A stretch of DNA of 64,000 nucleotides from Micromonospora halotolerans (GCF_032108445.1 NZ_CP134876.1:3410001-3474000), one strand, 5' to 3'; shown: positions 16,171-25,584, numbered from the stretch's first letter. The notes: generated by a model from the letters alone, not told the origin. Numbers and translations: made by a program.

Positions 16171-16183
16171 CATACCCGGTATG
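16171..16183. promoter_or_regulatory. CATAC-CCG-GTATG palindrome (possible operator)
   Basis: Perfect five-base arms around CCG, just downstream of a TACTAT -10 on the minus strand, where a bound repressor would block the start of transcription of the 53-residue gene. Related to the palindrome at 10365-10385: the minus strand here and the plus strand there share 13 of 15 bases across ACATAC...GGTATGC. Confidence 0.5.
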
Positions 16184-16280
16184 TGAATAGTAAGACGTAC
16201 GAGCGAGCCATTTAGTTGCCCATGATCACGAAGAATTTCTCCGCGTCGCCCGCCTCCGCACCGCGCCGCCCCGGCTCCAC

Positions 16281-16286
16281 TACGGT
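16281..16286 (+). promoter_or_regulatory. Leaderless-type -10 box for the first LOG gene
   Basis: TACGGT is followed by six bases and the ATG at 16293. No ribosome site is present. Confidence 0.45.
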
Positions 16287-16292
16287 GGCCCC

Positions 16293-17159
16293 ATGAGCCA
16301 GAGCAACGGGCGGCCATCCGGCCGCGGGCCGAGCGGAGTGCGACACCGGGGCGCCGTGACCCTGCGCAACCAGGCCATCCCGACCAGCACCGCCGACCAG
16401 CGGCTGCTCGACTCCCGGGGCCGGGGCGACTGGAAGACCAAGGACGCCTGGCGGGCGCTGCGCATCCTGTCCGAGTTCGTCGAGGGCTTCGACACCCTCG
16501 CCGACCTGCCGCCGGCGGTCAGCGTCTTCGGCTCGGCCCGGAGCAAGCCGGATAGCCCCGAGTGCCGGCTGGCCGAGGAGCTGGGCGGCGCGCTGGCCCG
16601 GGCGGGCTTCGCGGTGATCACCGGCGGCGGGCCGGGCGTGATGGAGGCGGCGAACCGGGGCGCCGGTCAGGCGGGCGGGCTCTCCGTGGGGCTGGGCATC
16701 GAGCTGCCGTTCGAGCAGGGCCTCAACGACTGGGTCGACCTGGCCATCGACTTCCGCTACTTCTTCGCCCGCAAGACCATGTTCGTCAAGTACGCCCAGG
16801 CCTTCGTGGTGCTGCCCGGCGGCTTCGGCACCATGGACGAGCTCTTCGAGGCGCTCACCCTGGTGCAGACCGGCAAGGTGACCCGCTTTCCCGTGGTGCT
16901 GATGGGCGTCGACTACTGGCGGGGCCTGCTCGACTGGCTGCGGGACACCATGGCCGCCGAGGGCAAGATCGGCCCGAACGACCTGGACCTGATCTGCCTC
17001 ACCGACGACGTCAACGAGGCGGTCCGGCACATCGTGGAGGCCGAGGCGGTGCTCTCGGCCGAGCAGGAAGCCGTCCGCGAGGAGGCCGTCGCCCGCCTCG
17101 GCGCCGACCAGCAGGCCGCCGCCGAGGCCGCCCCCGACGGGCCGGCGGAGCAGGGCTGA
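16293..17159 (+). CDS. LOG family (TIGR00730) Rossmann-fold protein, long paralogue
   Basis: 288 residues. The family cleaves nucleoside 5'-monophosphates to base and ribose-5-phosphate (cytokinin-activating LOG enzymes). Motifs are SVFGSARS, ITGGGPGVMEAANRGA and the signature LPGGFGTMDELFEALT. It carries about 70 extra N-terminal residues and an Ala/Glu-rich C-terminal tail compared with the gene that follows. The two LOG genes are two bases apart and probably one operon. The physiological substrate in actinomycetes is uncertain. Confidence 0.85.
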   Translation: MSQSNGRPSGRGPSGVRHRGAVTLRNQAIPTSTADQRLLDSRGRGDWKTKDAWRALRILSEFVEGFDTLADLPPAVSVFGSARSKPDSPECRLAEELGGALARAGFAVITGGGPGVMEAANRGAGQAGGLSVGLGIELPFEQGLNDWVDLAIDFRYFFARKTMFVKYAQAFVVLPGGFGTMDELFEALTLVQTGKVTRFPVVLMGVDYWRGLLDWLRDTMAAEGKIGPNDLDLICLTDDVNEAVRHIVEAEAVLSAEQEAVREEAVARLGADQQAAAEAAPDGPAEQG

Positions 17160-17161
17160 CC

Positions 17162-17707
17162 GTGGCCAACGTCTGCGTGTTCTGCGCGTCCTCGCGTACC
17201 CTCGACGCCCGCTGGCTGGACCTCGCCACGAAGACCGGCGCGGAGCTGGCCCGGCGCGGGCACACGCTGGTCAGCGGCGGCGGGTGCGTGGGGATGATGG
17301 GCGCGGTGGCCGACGGGGCGCGGGCGGCCGGCGGCCGGACCCTGGGCGTCATCCCGCAGGCCCTGGTCGACCTGGAGGTCGCCGACCTGGCGTCCGACGA
17401 GCTGCTGGTCACCGACGGGATGGCCAGCCGCAAGACCCTGATGATCGACAAGTCGGACGCGTTCGTGGCCCTGCCCGGCGGGCTCGGCACCCTGGACGAG
17501 CTGTTCGAGGTCTGGACCACCGCCACCCTGGCCATGCACGCCAAGCCCATGGTGCTGGTCGACGCCGACGGCTTCTACCGCCCGCTGCTCGACTGGCTGC
17601 AAACCCTGGCCAGGCAGCACTTCATCAAACCCGCCGGCCTGGACCTCCTGCTGGTGGCCGACACGATCCCCCAGGCCCTGGACCTCCTGGACGCCCGCCT
17701 GACCTGA
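17162..17707 (+). CDS. LOG family (TIGR00730) Rossmann-fold protein, short paralogue
   Basis: 181 residues, the usual length for the family. Motifs are VCVFCASSRTLD, VSGGGCVGMMGAVADGA, SRKTLMIDKSDAFVALPGGLGTLDELFEVWT, the last containing the PGGxGTxxE active-site signature. GTG at 17162 begins two bases after the upstream stop, with GGAGCAGGG as ribosome site. Having a second, divergent LOG copy in the same operon suggests different substrates or a hetero-oligomer. Dapless regions follow, then a dispersed palindrome at 17734-17788. Confidence 0.88.
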   Translation: MANVCVFCASSRTLDARWLDLATKTGAELARRGHTLVSGGGCVGMMGAVADGARAAGGRTLGVIPQALVDLEVADLASDELLVTDGMASRKTLMIDKSDAFVALPGGLGTLDELFEVWTTATLAMHAKPMVLVDADGFYRPLLDWLQTLARQHFIKPAGLDLLLVADTIPQALDLLDARLT

Positions 17708-17733
17708 CCCGGCCCCGCGCCCCCGCCGCCGTC

Positions 17734-17788
17734 GATCATGAGGTTGACGGCGAAGTCGATCTCCCTACGTGCCGCCAACCTCATGATC
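17734..17788. repeat. Dispersed inverted repeat, CATGA(A/G)GTT family, copy A
   Basis: Left arm GATCATGAGGTTGACGGC (17734-17751) and right arm at 17771-17788 are inverted with one mismatch around a 19-base spacer. The same core recurs at 34694-34750 and 45866-45927. The element lies between the LOG operon and adnA and could act as a terminator or a REP-like element. Confidence 0.8.
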
Positions 17789-17867
17789 GCCGTGGGGTGG
17801 GGGTGGGGTGGGCGTGCGGGGGAGGGCGGGGGCGGCGGGTTTTCTGGTGTCGTACCGGCGTGGTGGG

Positions 17868-20800
17868 ATGTCGGGGATGCAGGCGTATCGGCTGGTGCGC
17901 CGGGCCGGTGGGGTGGGGGCGGGGGTCTCCCAGGTCGCCGGGGCGGGGCAGGGGGGTGGTCGGTCCGAGGGGCCGGCCGGGACGGAGCCGCGATCCGGGG
18001 GGTCCGCGGGCGATGCCGCGCACCCGCCGTCGCGCCGGCCGGATCCGGTGCAGGCCGAGGTCGTCGCCCACACCGACGGGCCGATGCTGGTCGTCGGCGG
18101 CCCGGGCACCGGCAAGACCGCCACCCTGGTCGAGGCGGTCGCCGCGCGGGTGGCCGAGGGCGTCGACCCCGAACACGTCCTGGTGCTCACCTTCGGCCGG
18201 CGGGGCGCCACCGAGCTGCGCCACCGGATCGAGGCACGGATCGCCGGCGACGGCCACCGCGTGGTCCGCGAGCCGCTGGTTCGCACCTTCCCGGCGTACG
18301 CCTTCGGGCTGCTCCGCCGGGCCGCCGCCGAGCGCGGCGAACCCTCGCCCCGGCTGCTCACCGGCCCCGAGCAGGATCTGATCATCCGCGAGCTGCTCGA
18401 CATCGTGGGCGAGGAGCCGGACGACGACCCGGTCGGCTGGCCGGAGGACCTGCGCCCCGCGCTGCGCACCCGGGCCTTCGCCCAGCAGCTCCGCGACCTG
18501 CTGATGCGCGCCGCCGAGCGGGGCGTCGGCCCGGTCGAGCTGGCCCGGCTGGGCGAGAAGCTGGGCCGCGCCGACTGGCCGGCCGCCGCCCGCTTCCTCC
18601 GCGAGTACGTGGCCGTCCTCGCCCTGCGCGACGTGAGCAACCGGGGCTCGATCGCCTACGATCCGGCCGAGCTGGTCCGGGCCGCCACCGGCATGCTGCT
18701 GGACGACCCCGAGCTGCTGGCCGCCGAGCGCCGCCGGCTCGCCCACGTCTACGTCGACGAGCTGGCCGACACCGACCCCGCGCAGCTCGACCTGCTCGCC
18801 GTCGTGGCCGGCGGCGGCAAGCCCCTGGTCGCGTTCGCCGACCCGGACTCCTCCACATACGCCTTCCGCGGCGCCGACCCGGCCGGCGTGACCACCTTCC
18901 CGCACCGGTTCCGCACGGCCTCCGGCGCGCCGGCCGCCCAGGTCACGCTCACGACCTCCTACCGGGCCGGGCCGGAGCTGCTGGCGGCTACCGCCCGGCT
19001 GGCCCGCCGGCTGCGCGGCCCGGCGGCGCACCGGCGGCTGCGCCCGCTCACCGACGCCCCGCCCGGTGCGCTGGAGGTCCGCACCTTCCGCTCGGCCACC
19101 AGCGAGTCCGCCTGGCTGGCGCACGCGCTGCGCGAGGCGCACCTGCTCGACGGGGTGCCCTGGTCCCGGATGGCGGTGCTGGTCCGCTCCACCGGCCGGC
19201 AGCTGCCCTCGCTGCGGCGCGCCCTGCACACCGCCGGAGTGCCGACCGTGGTGCACGGCGAGGACCTGCCGCTGCACCTCCAGCCCGGCGTGGCCCCGCT
19301 GCTGCTCCTGCTCCGCTGCGCGCTCGACCCCGACCGGCTCGACGAGGAGTCGGCGGTCGCCCTGCTGCACTCGCCGCTGGGCGGCGCGGACCCGCTCGCC
19401 GAGCGGCGGCTGCGCCAGGGGCTGCGCGCGCTCGCGCTGGCCGCCGGCGACCGCCGCCCGTCCGGCGAGCTGATCGTCGAGGCCCTGCGCGACCCGGCCG
19501 AACTGGCCGCCGTCGAGCGGCGCTGGGCGGCGCCGGCGCAGACCGTGGCACACCTGCTGGACACCGCCCGGCGGGCCGCCGCCGCGCCCGGCGCGACCGC
19601 CGAGGACGTGCTCTGGGCGGTGTGGCGGGAGAGCGGCCTCGCCGAGCGCTGGGCCGGGGCGATCACCCGGGGCCGGGCCGCCACCGGCGAGCACGAGACC
19701 GCGCAGCGCTGGCGGGCCGAGGCCGCCGACCGCGACCTCGACGCGGTCATGGTGCTCTTCGACGCGGCGGCCCGGTTCACCGACCGGCTGCCCGGCGCGC
19801 GCGCCGAGGTCTTCCTCGACCACGTGCTCGGGCAGGAGCTGCCGGCCGACACCCTCGCCGCCAGCGCCGACCGGGGCGAGGCCGTCCGCCTGCTCACCGC
19901 GCACGCCGCCAAGGGCCTGGAGTGGGACCTGGTCGCGGTCGCCGGCGTGCAGGAGGGCGTCTGGCCCGACCTGCGGCTGCGCGGCAGCCTGCTCGGCTCG
20001 GAGCGGCTGGTCGACGTGCTCGCCGGCCGGGCCGACGGCGCCGGGCTGCGGGCCAGCCTGGTCGGGCAGACCTCGGCGCTGCTGGACGAGGAGCGCCGGC
20101 TGTTCCACGTGGCGATCAGCCGGGCGCGGCGGCGACTGCTGGTCACCGCGGTCGCCTCGGCGGCGGTCGGCGGCGACGACCACGAGGAGCAGCCCAGCCG
20201 GTTCCTGCACGAGCTGGCCGCCACCGACCCGCCCGCCGTCGGCGGGGGCGGCACGGCCCCACCCGGGCCGGACCCCAGCGGCCCCGACGGCGGCGGCCCG
20301 GCCGGTGGCACGACCGGGGACGCCGGCCCGGGGCGGGGTCGCCGGGACGGGCGTCCCGGCGACGGCGCCCGGGCGGCCGTCGACCGCACGGCGGGCGGCG
20401 CGGCCGGGCGGCGGCCCGGCGACGGTGCCGCGCTGACCGTCCCGCCCGTGTCGGACGGTCCGGTGCCGGCCGGAGACGAGGACCCGCAGGACGGGGTGCC
20501 CGGCGCGCTGCCGGTCACCCTGCCGCCGCGCGGGCTCACCCTGTCCGCGCTGGTGGCGGAGCTGCGTACCGCGATCACCGACCCGGCGGCGCCGGTCACC
20601 CGGCGGCGCGCGGCGGCCGCCGAGCTGGCCCGGCTGGCCGCCGCCGGGGTGCCCGGCGCGCACCCGGACGACTGGTGGGGGCTGCGTGGCCTCTCCGACG
20701 ACCGGCCGCTGGTCGACGAGGGCGAGCCGGTGCGGGTCACCCCGTCGGCCATGGAGAGCGCGCTGCGGTGCAGCCTGCGCTGGCTGCTGGAACGGCACGG

Positions 20801-21512
20801 CGGCAGCGCCCCGGCCAGCGCCGCGCAGGGGGTCGGCAACCTGGTGCACGCCGCCGCCATGCTGGCCGAGGACGCCAGCGTCGACCGGACGGCCCTGCTG
20901 GAGTACGTGGCCGCCCGGTTCGACGCCATCGAGCTGGCCGCCCGCTGGATGGTCGGCCCGGAACGGTCCCGCGCCGAGGCCATGGTGGACAAGCTGCTGC
21001 GCTGGCTGGCCGGCAACCCGCGGCGGCTGCTCGCCATCGAGCACGAGTTCGCGGTCCGCCTCGACGACCCGCGCCGGCCCGTCGAGCTGACCGGCCGGGT
21101 CGACCGGCTGGAGGTCGACGCCGAGGGGCGGCTCGTGGTGATCGACCTGAAGACCGGCAAGTCCACCGCGGTCACCGAGCGGGAGGTGGCCGAGCACCCG
21201 CAGCTCGGCGCCTACCAGGCGGCCGTGGAGGCGGGGGCGTTCGCCGAGTTCGGCGAGGAGTCCGGGGGCGCCGCGCTCGTGCAGCTCGGCACCGGCGCGA
21301 AGGACGCCAGGGAGCAGGCCCAGGCGGCCGCCGGGGAGGGCCCCGAGGCCGGCTGGGCCACCGCGCTGGTCCGGCGTACCGCCGACACGATGGCCGCCGC
21401 CACCTTCGCCGCCGTCGCCAACTCGAAGTGCCGGGTCTGCCCGGTGCGCACGAGCTGCCCGGTCTCCGGGCAGGGCCGCCAGGTCGTCGAGCCGCCCACG
21501 GAGCACGCATGA
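17868..21512 (+). CDS. adnA: AdnA-type UvrD/Rep helicase-nuclease subunit
   Basis: About 1214 residues. Works with AdnB in resecting double-strand DNA ends. An SF1 helicase domain with Walker A GGPGTGKTAT (near residue 80) is followed by a degenerate Walker B (YVDELADTD instead of DEYQD) and motif-like TAHAAKGLEWDLVAVAG. The C-terminal PD-(D/E)XK nuclease shows RLVVIDLKTGKST, and a CRVCPVRTSC cluster with an upstream RCSLRW Cys suggests an Fe-S nuclease domain as in AddB. A Gly/Pro-rich linker spans about residues 800-880. The start is uncertain: ATG 17868, ATG 17877 and GTG 17847 are in frame. ATGA overlap joins it to adnB. Confidence 0.88.
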   Translation: MSGMQAYRLVRRAGGVGAGVSQVAGAGQGGGRSEGPAGTEPRSGGSAGDAAHPPSRRPDPVQAEVVAHTDGPMLVVGGPGTGKTATLVEAVAARVAEGVDPEHVLVLTFGRRGATELRHRIEARIAGDGHRVVREPLVRTFPAYAFGLLRRAAAERGEPSPRLLTGPEQDLIIRELLDIVGEEPDDDPVGWPEDLRPALRTRAFAQQLRDLLMRAAERGVGPVELARLGEKLGRADWPAAARFLREYVAVLALRDVSNRGSIAYDPAELVRAATGMLLDDPELLAAERRRLAHVYVDELADTDPAQLDLLAVVAGGGKPLVAFADPDSSTYAFRGADPAGVTTFPHRFRTASGAPAAQVTLTTSYRAGPELLAATARLARRLRGPAAHRRLRPLTDAPPGALEVRTFRSATSESAWLAHALREAHLLDGVPWSRMAVLVRSTGRQLPSLRRALHTAGVPTVVHGEDLPLHLQPGVAPLLLLLRCALDPDRLDEESAVALLHSPLGGADPLAERRLRQGLRALALAAGDRRPSGELIVEALRDPAELAAVERRWAAPAQTVAHLLDTARRAAAAPGATAEDVLWAVWRESGLAERWAGAITRGRAATGEHETAQRWRAEAADRDLDAVMVLFDAAARFTDRLPGARAEVFLDHVLGQELPADTLAASADRGEAVRLLTAHAAKGLEWDLVAVAGVQEGVWPDLRLRGSLLGSERLVDVLAGRADGAGLRASLVGQTSALLDEERRLFHVAISRARRRLLVTAVASAAVGGDDHEEQPSRFLHELAATDPPAVGGGGTAPPGPDPSGPDGGGPAGGTTGDAGPGRGRRDGRPGDGARAAVDRTAGGAAGRRPGDGAALTVPPVSDGPVPAGDEDPQDGVPGALPVTLPPRGLTLSALVAELRTAITDPAAPVTRRRAAAAELARLAAAGVPGAHPDDWWGLRGLSDDRPLVDEGEPVRVTPSAMESALRCSLRWLLERHGGSAPASAAQGVGNLVHAAAMLAEDASVDRTALLEYVAARFDAIELAARWMVGPERSRAEAMVDKLLRWLAGNPRRLLAIEHEFAVRLDDPRRPVELTGRVDRLEVDAEGRLVVIDLKTGKSTAVTEREVAEHPQLGAYQAAVEAGAFAEFGEESGGAALVQLGTGAKDAREQAQAAAGEGPEAGWATALVRRTADTMAAATFAAVANSKCRVCPVRTSCPVSGQGRQVVEPPTEHA

Positions 21513-24500
21513 CGACGCAGCCGACGCTGTTCGGCACCACCGCCACCCCGACGCCCCGGACCGCCGACGCCGGCCCCCGCTACACCCCGGTCGAGCTGGC
21601 CAAACTGCTCCGGCTGCCGGCACCCACCCGGGAACAGGCGGCAATCATCGCCGCGCCGGTGGAGCCGCTGCTGGTGGTCGCGGGCGCCGGCTCGGGCAAG
21701 ACGGAGACGATGGCCGCCCGGGTGGTCTGGCTGGTCGCCAACTCCTACGTCCGCCCCGAACAGATCCTCGGCCTCACCTTCACCCGCAAGGCGGCCGGCG
21801 AGCTGGCGCACCGCGTACGCACCCGGCTCGACCAGCTCATCCGCCGGCTCGGCCGGCAGGGCCGGGACCCGCACTCCGACCCGCTGGCGGGCGAGCCGAC
21901 CGTGTCCACCTACCACTCGTACGCCGGCCGGATCGTCACCGAGCACGGGCTGCGCGCCGGCTACGAGCCGACCACCCGGCTGCTCACCGAGGCGTCCCGC
22001 TGGCAGCTCGTCGACCTGCTGGTCCGCAACTACGACGGCGACATGTCCGAGGTGGACCGGATGCCGTCGACCATCACCGACGCCGTGCTCGCCCTGGCCG
22101 GGGAGCTGGACGAGCACCTGGTCGATCCGGACGAGCTGGCCGCCTGGACCGGCCGGTTCTTCGCCGAGGTGCAGTCCCGCCCGGGGCGGGTCTACGCCGA
22201 CGTGCGCAAGGCCCTCCAGCTCCAGCAGACCCGGCTGAAGCTGCTGCCGCTGGTCCGCGCGTACGGCCGGCGCAAGGACGACTTCGAGGCGATGGACTTC
22301 GCCGACCAGTTGGCCCGGGCCGCGCGGGTGGCCCGCGACCACCCCGGGGTCGGGGTGATCGAGCGCGACCGGTTCCGGGTGGTGCTGCTCGACGAGTACC
22401 AGGACACCAGCCACGCCCAGGTGGTGCTGCTCAACGCCCTGTTCGGCGGGGGCCACCCGGTCACCGCGGTGGGCGACCCCTGCCAGTCCATCTACGGCTG
22501 GCGCGGGGCCAGCGCCGGCACGCTGGACCGGTTCCCCACCGAGTTCGCCCGCACCGACGGCGCCCCCGCCGAGGTGCTCAGCCTCACCACGAGCTGGCGC
22601 AACCGCCCGGAGATCCTCGGCGTCGCCAACGCGCTGTCGGTGCCGCTGCGGGCGGCCGGCGCCCGGGTGCCCGAGCTGCACGCCGCGCTCAGCGTCCGGG
22701 ACCCGATCCCGCACCGCAGCCCCGGCGGGCGGGCCGCCGGCACGGTGCACTGCGCGCTGCTGGAGACGTACGCCGACGAGGCCGACTGGATCGCCGACAG
22801 CGTGCTGGCCGCCTGGCGCGGCGCGGCCGGGATGCCGGACGCGCTGCCCGAGCACATCCCGGCGCACCGGCGCCCCACCACCGCCGTGCTGGTCCGGCTG
22901 CGCAGCCAGATCCCGGCTCTCGAAGCGGCGCTGCGTGCCCGCGGGCTGCCCGTCGACGTGGTCGGCCTGGGTGGGCTGCTGGACACCCCCGAGGTCCGGG
23001 ACGTGGTCTGCACGCTGCGGGTGCTCGCCGACCCGACCGACGGGGCGGCGCTGCTGCGGCTGCTCACCGGCGCGCGCTGGCGGATCGGGCCGCGCGACCT
23101 GGTCGCTCTGCACCGGCGTGCCCGGGCCATCGCGCGGGCCCGCCGGGAGGTGACCGGCGACGACGGGCCGGAGATCACCGTGGACGCGCTGGACGAGGCC
23201 ACCCTGGTCGAGGCGCTGGCCGACCTGGGGCCGGCGCAGGCGTACTCGGCGGAGGGCTTCGCGCGGCTGCGGTCGTACGGGATGGAGCTGGCGCTGCTGC
23301 GCTACCGGCTGGACCAGTCCCTGCCGGAGCTGATCGCGGACATCGAGCGGACCATCGGCCTGGACGTGGAGGTGGCGGTCCGGGCCGGCCGGGACGGCGC
23401 CGGCGACGCCGGCCTGGCCCGCGCCCACCTGGACGCGCTCGGCGACGTCGCGGCCCGGTTCAGCGGTGAGACGCCCGGCGCCACGCTGGCCGGTTTCCTC
23501 GCCTACCTGGCCGCCGCCGAGGACGAGGAGCGCGGCCTCACCCCGGGCGAGGTCGAGGTGGTGGAGGGCGCGGTGCAGATACTCACCGCGCACGCCGCCA
23601 AGGGTCTGGAATGGGACGTGGTGTCGGTGGCCGGGCTCACCCGGGGCGTCTGGCCCGGGCCGGTGCGCAACTCCGACCACTGGCTGGGCGGGCTCGGCGT
23701 GCTGCCGTTCCCGCTGCGCGGCGACGCGGACGGGCTCCCCGAGCTGGGCCTTGCCGGGGCGGAGGACCAGCGCGGCGTGGTCCGGGCGGTGGAGGACTTC
23801 ACCGACGACTGGCGGGCGCACGACGAGCGGGAGGAGCGCCGGCTGGCGTACGTGGCGGTGACCCGCCCCCGCCGGCTGCTGCTCTGCTCCGGCTACTGGT
23901 GGGGGGAGGGGACGAAGAAGTTCCGCGGCCCCTCCGTCTTCCTCCGCGAGGTGCACGACGCATGCCTGGCCGGCGGGGACGGCCACCTGGTCGACGCCTG
24001 GGCGCCCGAGCCCGCCGGGGACGCGGTCAACCCGACCACGGAGACGGTCCTGCGGGCGGAGTGGCCGGCCGACCCGCTCGGCGCCCGCCGTCCGGCGCTG
24101 GCCGAGGCGGCCGCCCTGGTCCGCCGCTACCTGGCCGACCCCGAGGCGGCCCGCCGCGAGGAGGCCCTGCTGGCCGCGGGCGCCGGTGCCGCCGGGAACG
24201 CCGACGAGGCGCTACCGGCCGCCGGTGCCGAGCCGCCCGCCGAGGACGCCGAGGTGGCCCGCTGGCGGCGGGAGGCCGACCTGCTCCTCGCCGAACGGGC
24301 CGAGCTGGCCCGGCGGGCCGAGGCGGTCGAGGTGGAGTTGCCCGGGCACCTGTCGGTGACGCAGCTGGTGGCGCTGCGCCGCGACCCGGAGGCCCTGGCC
24401 CGGACGCTGCGCCGGCCGATGCCCACCGAGCCCAACCCGTACGCCCGGCGGGGCACCGCCTTCCACACCTGGCTGGAGCAGCGCTTCGGCGCCGACCGGC

Positions 24501-24967
24501 TGCTCGACGTGGACGAGCTGCCCGGCGCGGCCGACGAGGACGCCGCCCCGGACGACGCGCTCACCGAGCTCCAGGAGCGCTTCCTGGCCAGCGAGTGGGC
24601 CGACCGGGTGCCGGTGGAGGTGGAAGTGCCCTTCGCCACGGTGATCGCCGGCGTGGTGGTCCGGGGCCGGATGGACGCCGTCTTCGCGCGCCCCGGCGGC
24701 CGCTACGACGTGGTCGACTGGAAGACCGGCCGGCAGCCCACCGGGCGGGAGGCCGACGCCGCGGCCGTGCAGCTCGCCGTCTACCGGCTGGCCTGGGCCG
24801 AGCTGGCCGGGGTGCCGGTCGAGCGGGTCGGGGCCGCCTTCCACTACGTCCGGGACGGCGTGACCGTTCGCCCGGCCGACCTGCTGGACGCCTCCGGGCT
24901 GACCGCGCTCGTCGCCGCCGTGCCGGAATTTCCGACAGAGGGTGTGCCGTTGCGGAGATCGTGGTAG
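21509..24967 (+). CDS. adnB: AdnB-type UvrD/Rep helicase-nuclease subunit
   Basis: 1152 residues. This is the subunit expected to drive translocation: Walker A VVAGAGSGKTETMAARV (near residue 58), a canonical Walker B VVLLDEYQDTSH, motif III GDPCQSIYGWRGA, TAHAAKGLEWDVVSVAGL and VTRPRR motif VI. The C-terminal RecB-like nuclease shows GRMDAVFARPGG...YDVVDWKTGRQP. The start overlaps the adnA stop (ATGA), giving tight coupling. As in mycobacteria, the pair replaces RecBCD/AddAB for end resection. The stop is followed within about 40 bases by a strong hairpin. Confidence 0.93.
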   Translation: MTTQPTLFGTTATPTPRTADAGPRYTPVELAKLLRLPAPTREQAAIIAAPVEPLLVVAGAGSGKTETMAARVVWLVANSYVRPEQILGLTFTRKAAGELAHRVRTRLDQLIRRLGRQGRDPHSDPLAGEPTVSTYHSYAGRIVTEHGLRAGYEPTTRLLTEASRWQLVDLLVRNYDGDMSEVDRMPSTITDAVLALAGELDEHLVDPDELAAWTGRFFAEVQSRPGRVYADVRKALQLQQTRLKLLPLVRAYGRRKDDFEAMDFADQLARAARVARDHPGVGVIERDRFRVVLLDEYQDTSHAQVVLLNALFGGGHPVTAVGDPCQSIYGWRGASAGTLDRFPTEFARTDGAPAEVLSLTTSWRNRPEILGVANALSVPLRAAGARVPELHAALSVRDPIPHRSPGGRAAGTVHCALLETYADEADWIADSVLAAWRGAAGMPDALPEHIPAHRRPTTAVLVRLRSQIPALEAALRARGLPVDVVGLGGLLDTPEVRDVVCTLRVLADPTDGAALLRLLTGARWRIGPRDLVALHRRARAIARARREVTGDDGPEITVDALDEATLVEALADLGPAQAYSAEGFARLRSYGMELALLRYRLDQSLPELIADIERTIGLDVEVAVRAGRDGAGDAGLARAHLDALGDVAARFSGETPGATLAGFLAYLAAAEDEERGLTPGEVEVVEGAVQILTAHAAKGLEWDVVSVAGLTRGVWPGPVRNSDHWLGGLGVLPFPLRGDADGLPELGLAGAEDQRGVVRAVEDFTDDWRAHDEREERRLAYVAVTRPRRLLLCSGYWWGEGTKKFRGPSVFLREVHDACLAGGDGHLVDAWAPEPAGDAVNPTTETVLRAEWPADPLGARRPALAEAAALVRRYLADPEAARREEALLAAGAGAAGNADEALPAAGAEPPAEDAEVARWRREADLLLAERAELARRAEAVEVELPGHLSVTQLVALRRDPEALARTLRRPMPTEPNPYARRGTAFHTWLEQRFGADRLLDVDELPGAADEDAAPDDALTELQERFLASEWADRVPVEVEVPFATVIAGVVVRGRMDAVFARPGGRYDVVDWKTGRQPTGREADAAAVQLAVYRLAWAELAGVPVERVGAAFHYVRDGVTVRPADLLDASGLTALVAAVPEFPTEGVPLRRSW

Positions 24968-25007
24968 GTTAGCTCCGTTGCAGTTTTGGTTTCCAGAGAC
25001 TCTGTGT

Positions 25008-25061
25008 GCGCCTGGCGGATTGTGGCCCCAGGCGCTCTTTGTTGTGTCCGGAGTTCTCCGG
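25008..25061 (+). promoter_or_regulatory. Hairpin-rich cold-shock leader / possible terminator after adnB
   Basis: GCGCCTGG (25008-25015) pairs with CCAGGCGC (25028-25035), then TCTTTGTTGTG. That is an intrinsic-terminator-like shape 40 bases after the adnB stop. A second hairpin CCGGAG-TT-CTCCGG follows at 25048-25061. Both lie in the roughly 200-base interval before the cold-shock gene, so they may end adnB transcripts, or attenuate or stabilise the csp leader. Confidence 0.55.
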
Positions 25062-25168
25062 GCGGGGCGACCAGCAGCGACAGGCACGCCGCGCACTCGC
25101 GCGCGGTGGGCTCCTCTTCGGTCCGCAACAGGTGCGGGTCCGAACGTTCCGTCAAGGAGACGAAACAC

Positions 25169-25372
25169 ATGGCAATTGGCACCGTCAAGTGGTTCAACGC
25201 TGACAAGGGCTTCGGCTTCATCACCCCCGACGACGGCGGCGCCGACGTCTTCGCCCACTTCTCGGCGATCCAGACCTCCGGCTACCGGAGCCTGGACGAG
25301 AACCAGCGGGTCGAGTTCGAGGTGACCCAGGGCCAGAAGGGCCCGCAGGCGGAGAACATCCGTCCGCTCTGA
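25169..25372 (+). CDS. Cold-shock protein, CspA family
   Basis: 67 residues, a single cold-shock domain that binds single-stranded nucleic acid and melts RNA structure. RNP1 is KGFGFI and RNP2 is VFAHF; the start [14 protein letters not shown] is canonical. ATG at 25169 follows AAGGAGACG. The 200-base region upstream is hairpin-rich, as cold-shock leaders often are. A DEAD-box RNA helicase follows about 210 bases downstream, a functionally related neighbour. Confidence 0.95.
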   Translation: MAIGTVKWFNADKGFGFITPDDGGADVFAHFSAIQTSGYRSLDENQRVEFEVTQGQKGPQAENIRPL

Positions 25373-25542
25373 TCTTCGGATCACTCCGTAACACCCATCG
25401 CGCCCCCCGGGCGCGGTGACGGGCCGGTCCGCCGCGCAGCCCACCCGCTCTGCGGGACGTGGCGTGCTGCGGCGGGCCGGCCCGTACCTTTCGGTTCGTG
25501 CTTGTGACCACCGGTGACGCCGGTGACGCGCCGCTCATCGGC

Positions 25543-25577
25543 GCCTTTCCTCGACACGTGCCGCGTCGAGGAAAGGC
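25543..25577 (+). promoter_or_regulatory. Hairpin sequestering the DEAD-box helicase ribosome site
   Basis: GCCTTTCCTCGAC (25543-25555) and GTCGAGGAAAGGC (25565-25577) form a perfect 13-base-pair stem with a nine-base loop. The 3' arm contains GAGGAAAGG, the only ribosome site for the ATG at 25585. Folded, it would hide the site; melting or a bound factor would expose it. Confidence 0.6.
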
Positions 25578-25584
25578 TTTCCGC

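Noticed and set aside
17781..21644. Long minus-strand open frame opposite adnA
   Set aside because: No domain or ribosome site; the plus strand carries clear helicase and nuclease motifs.
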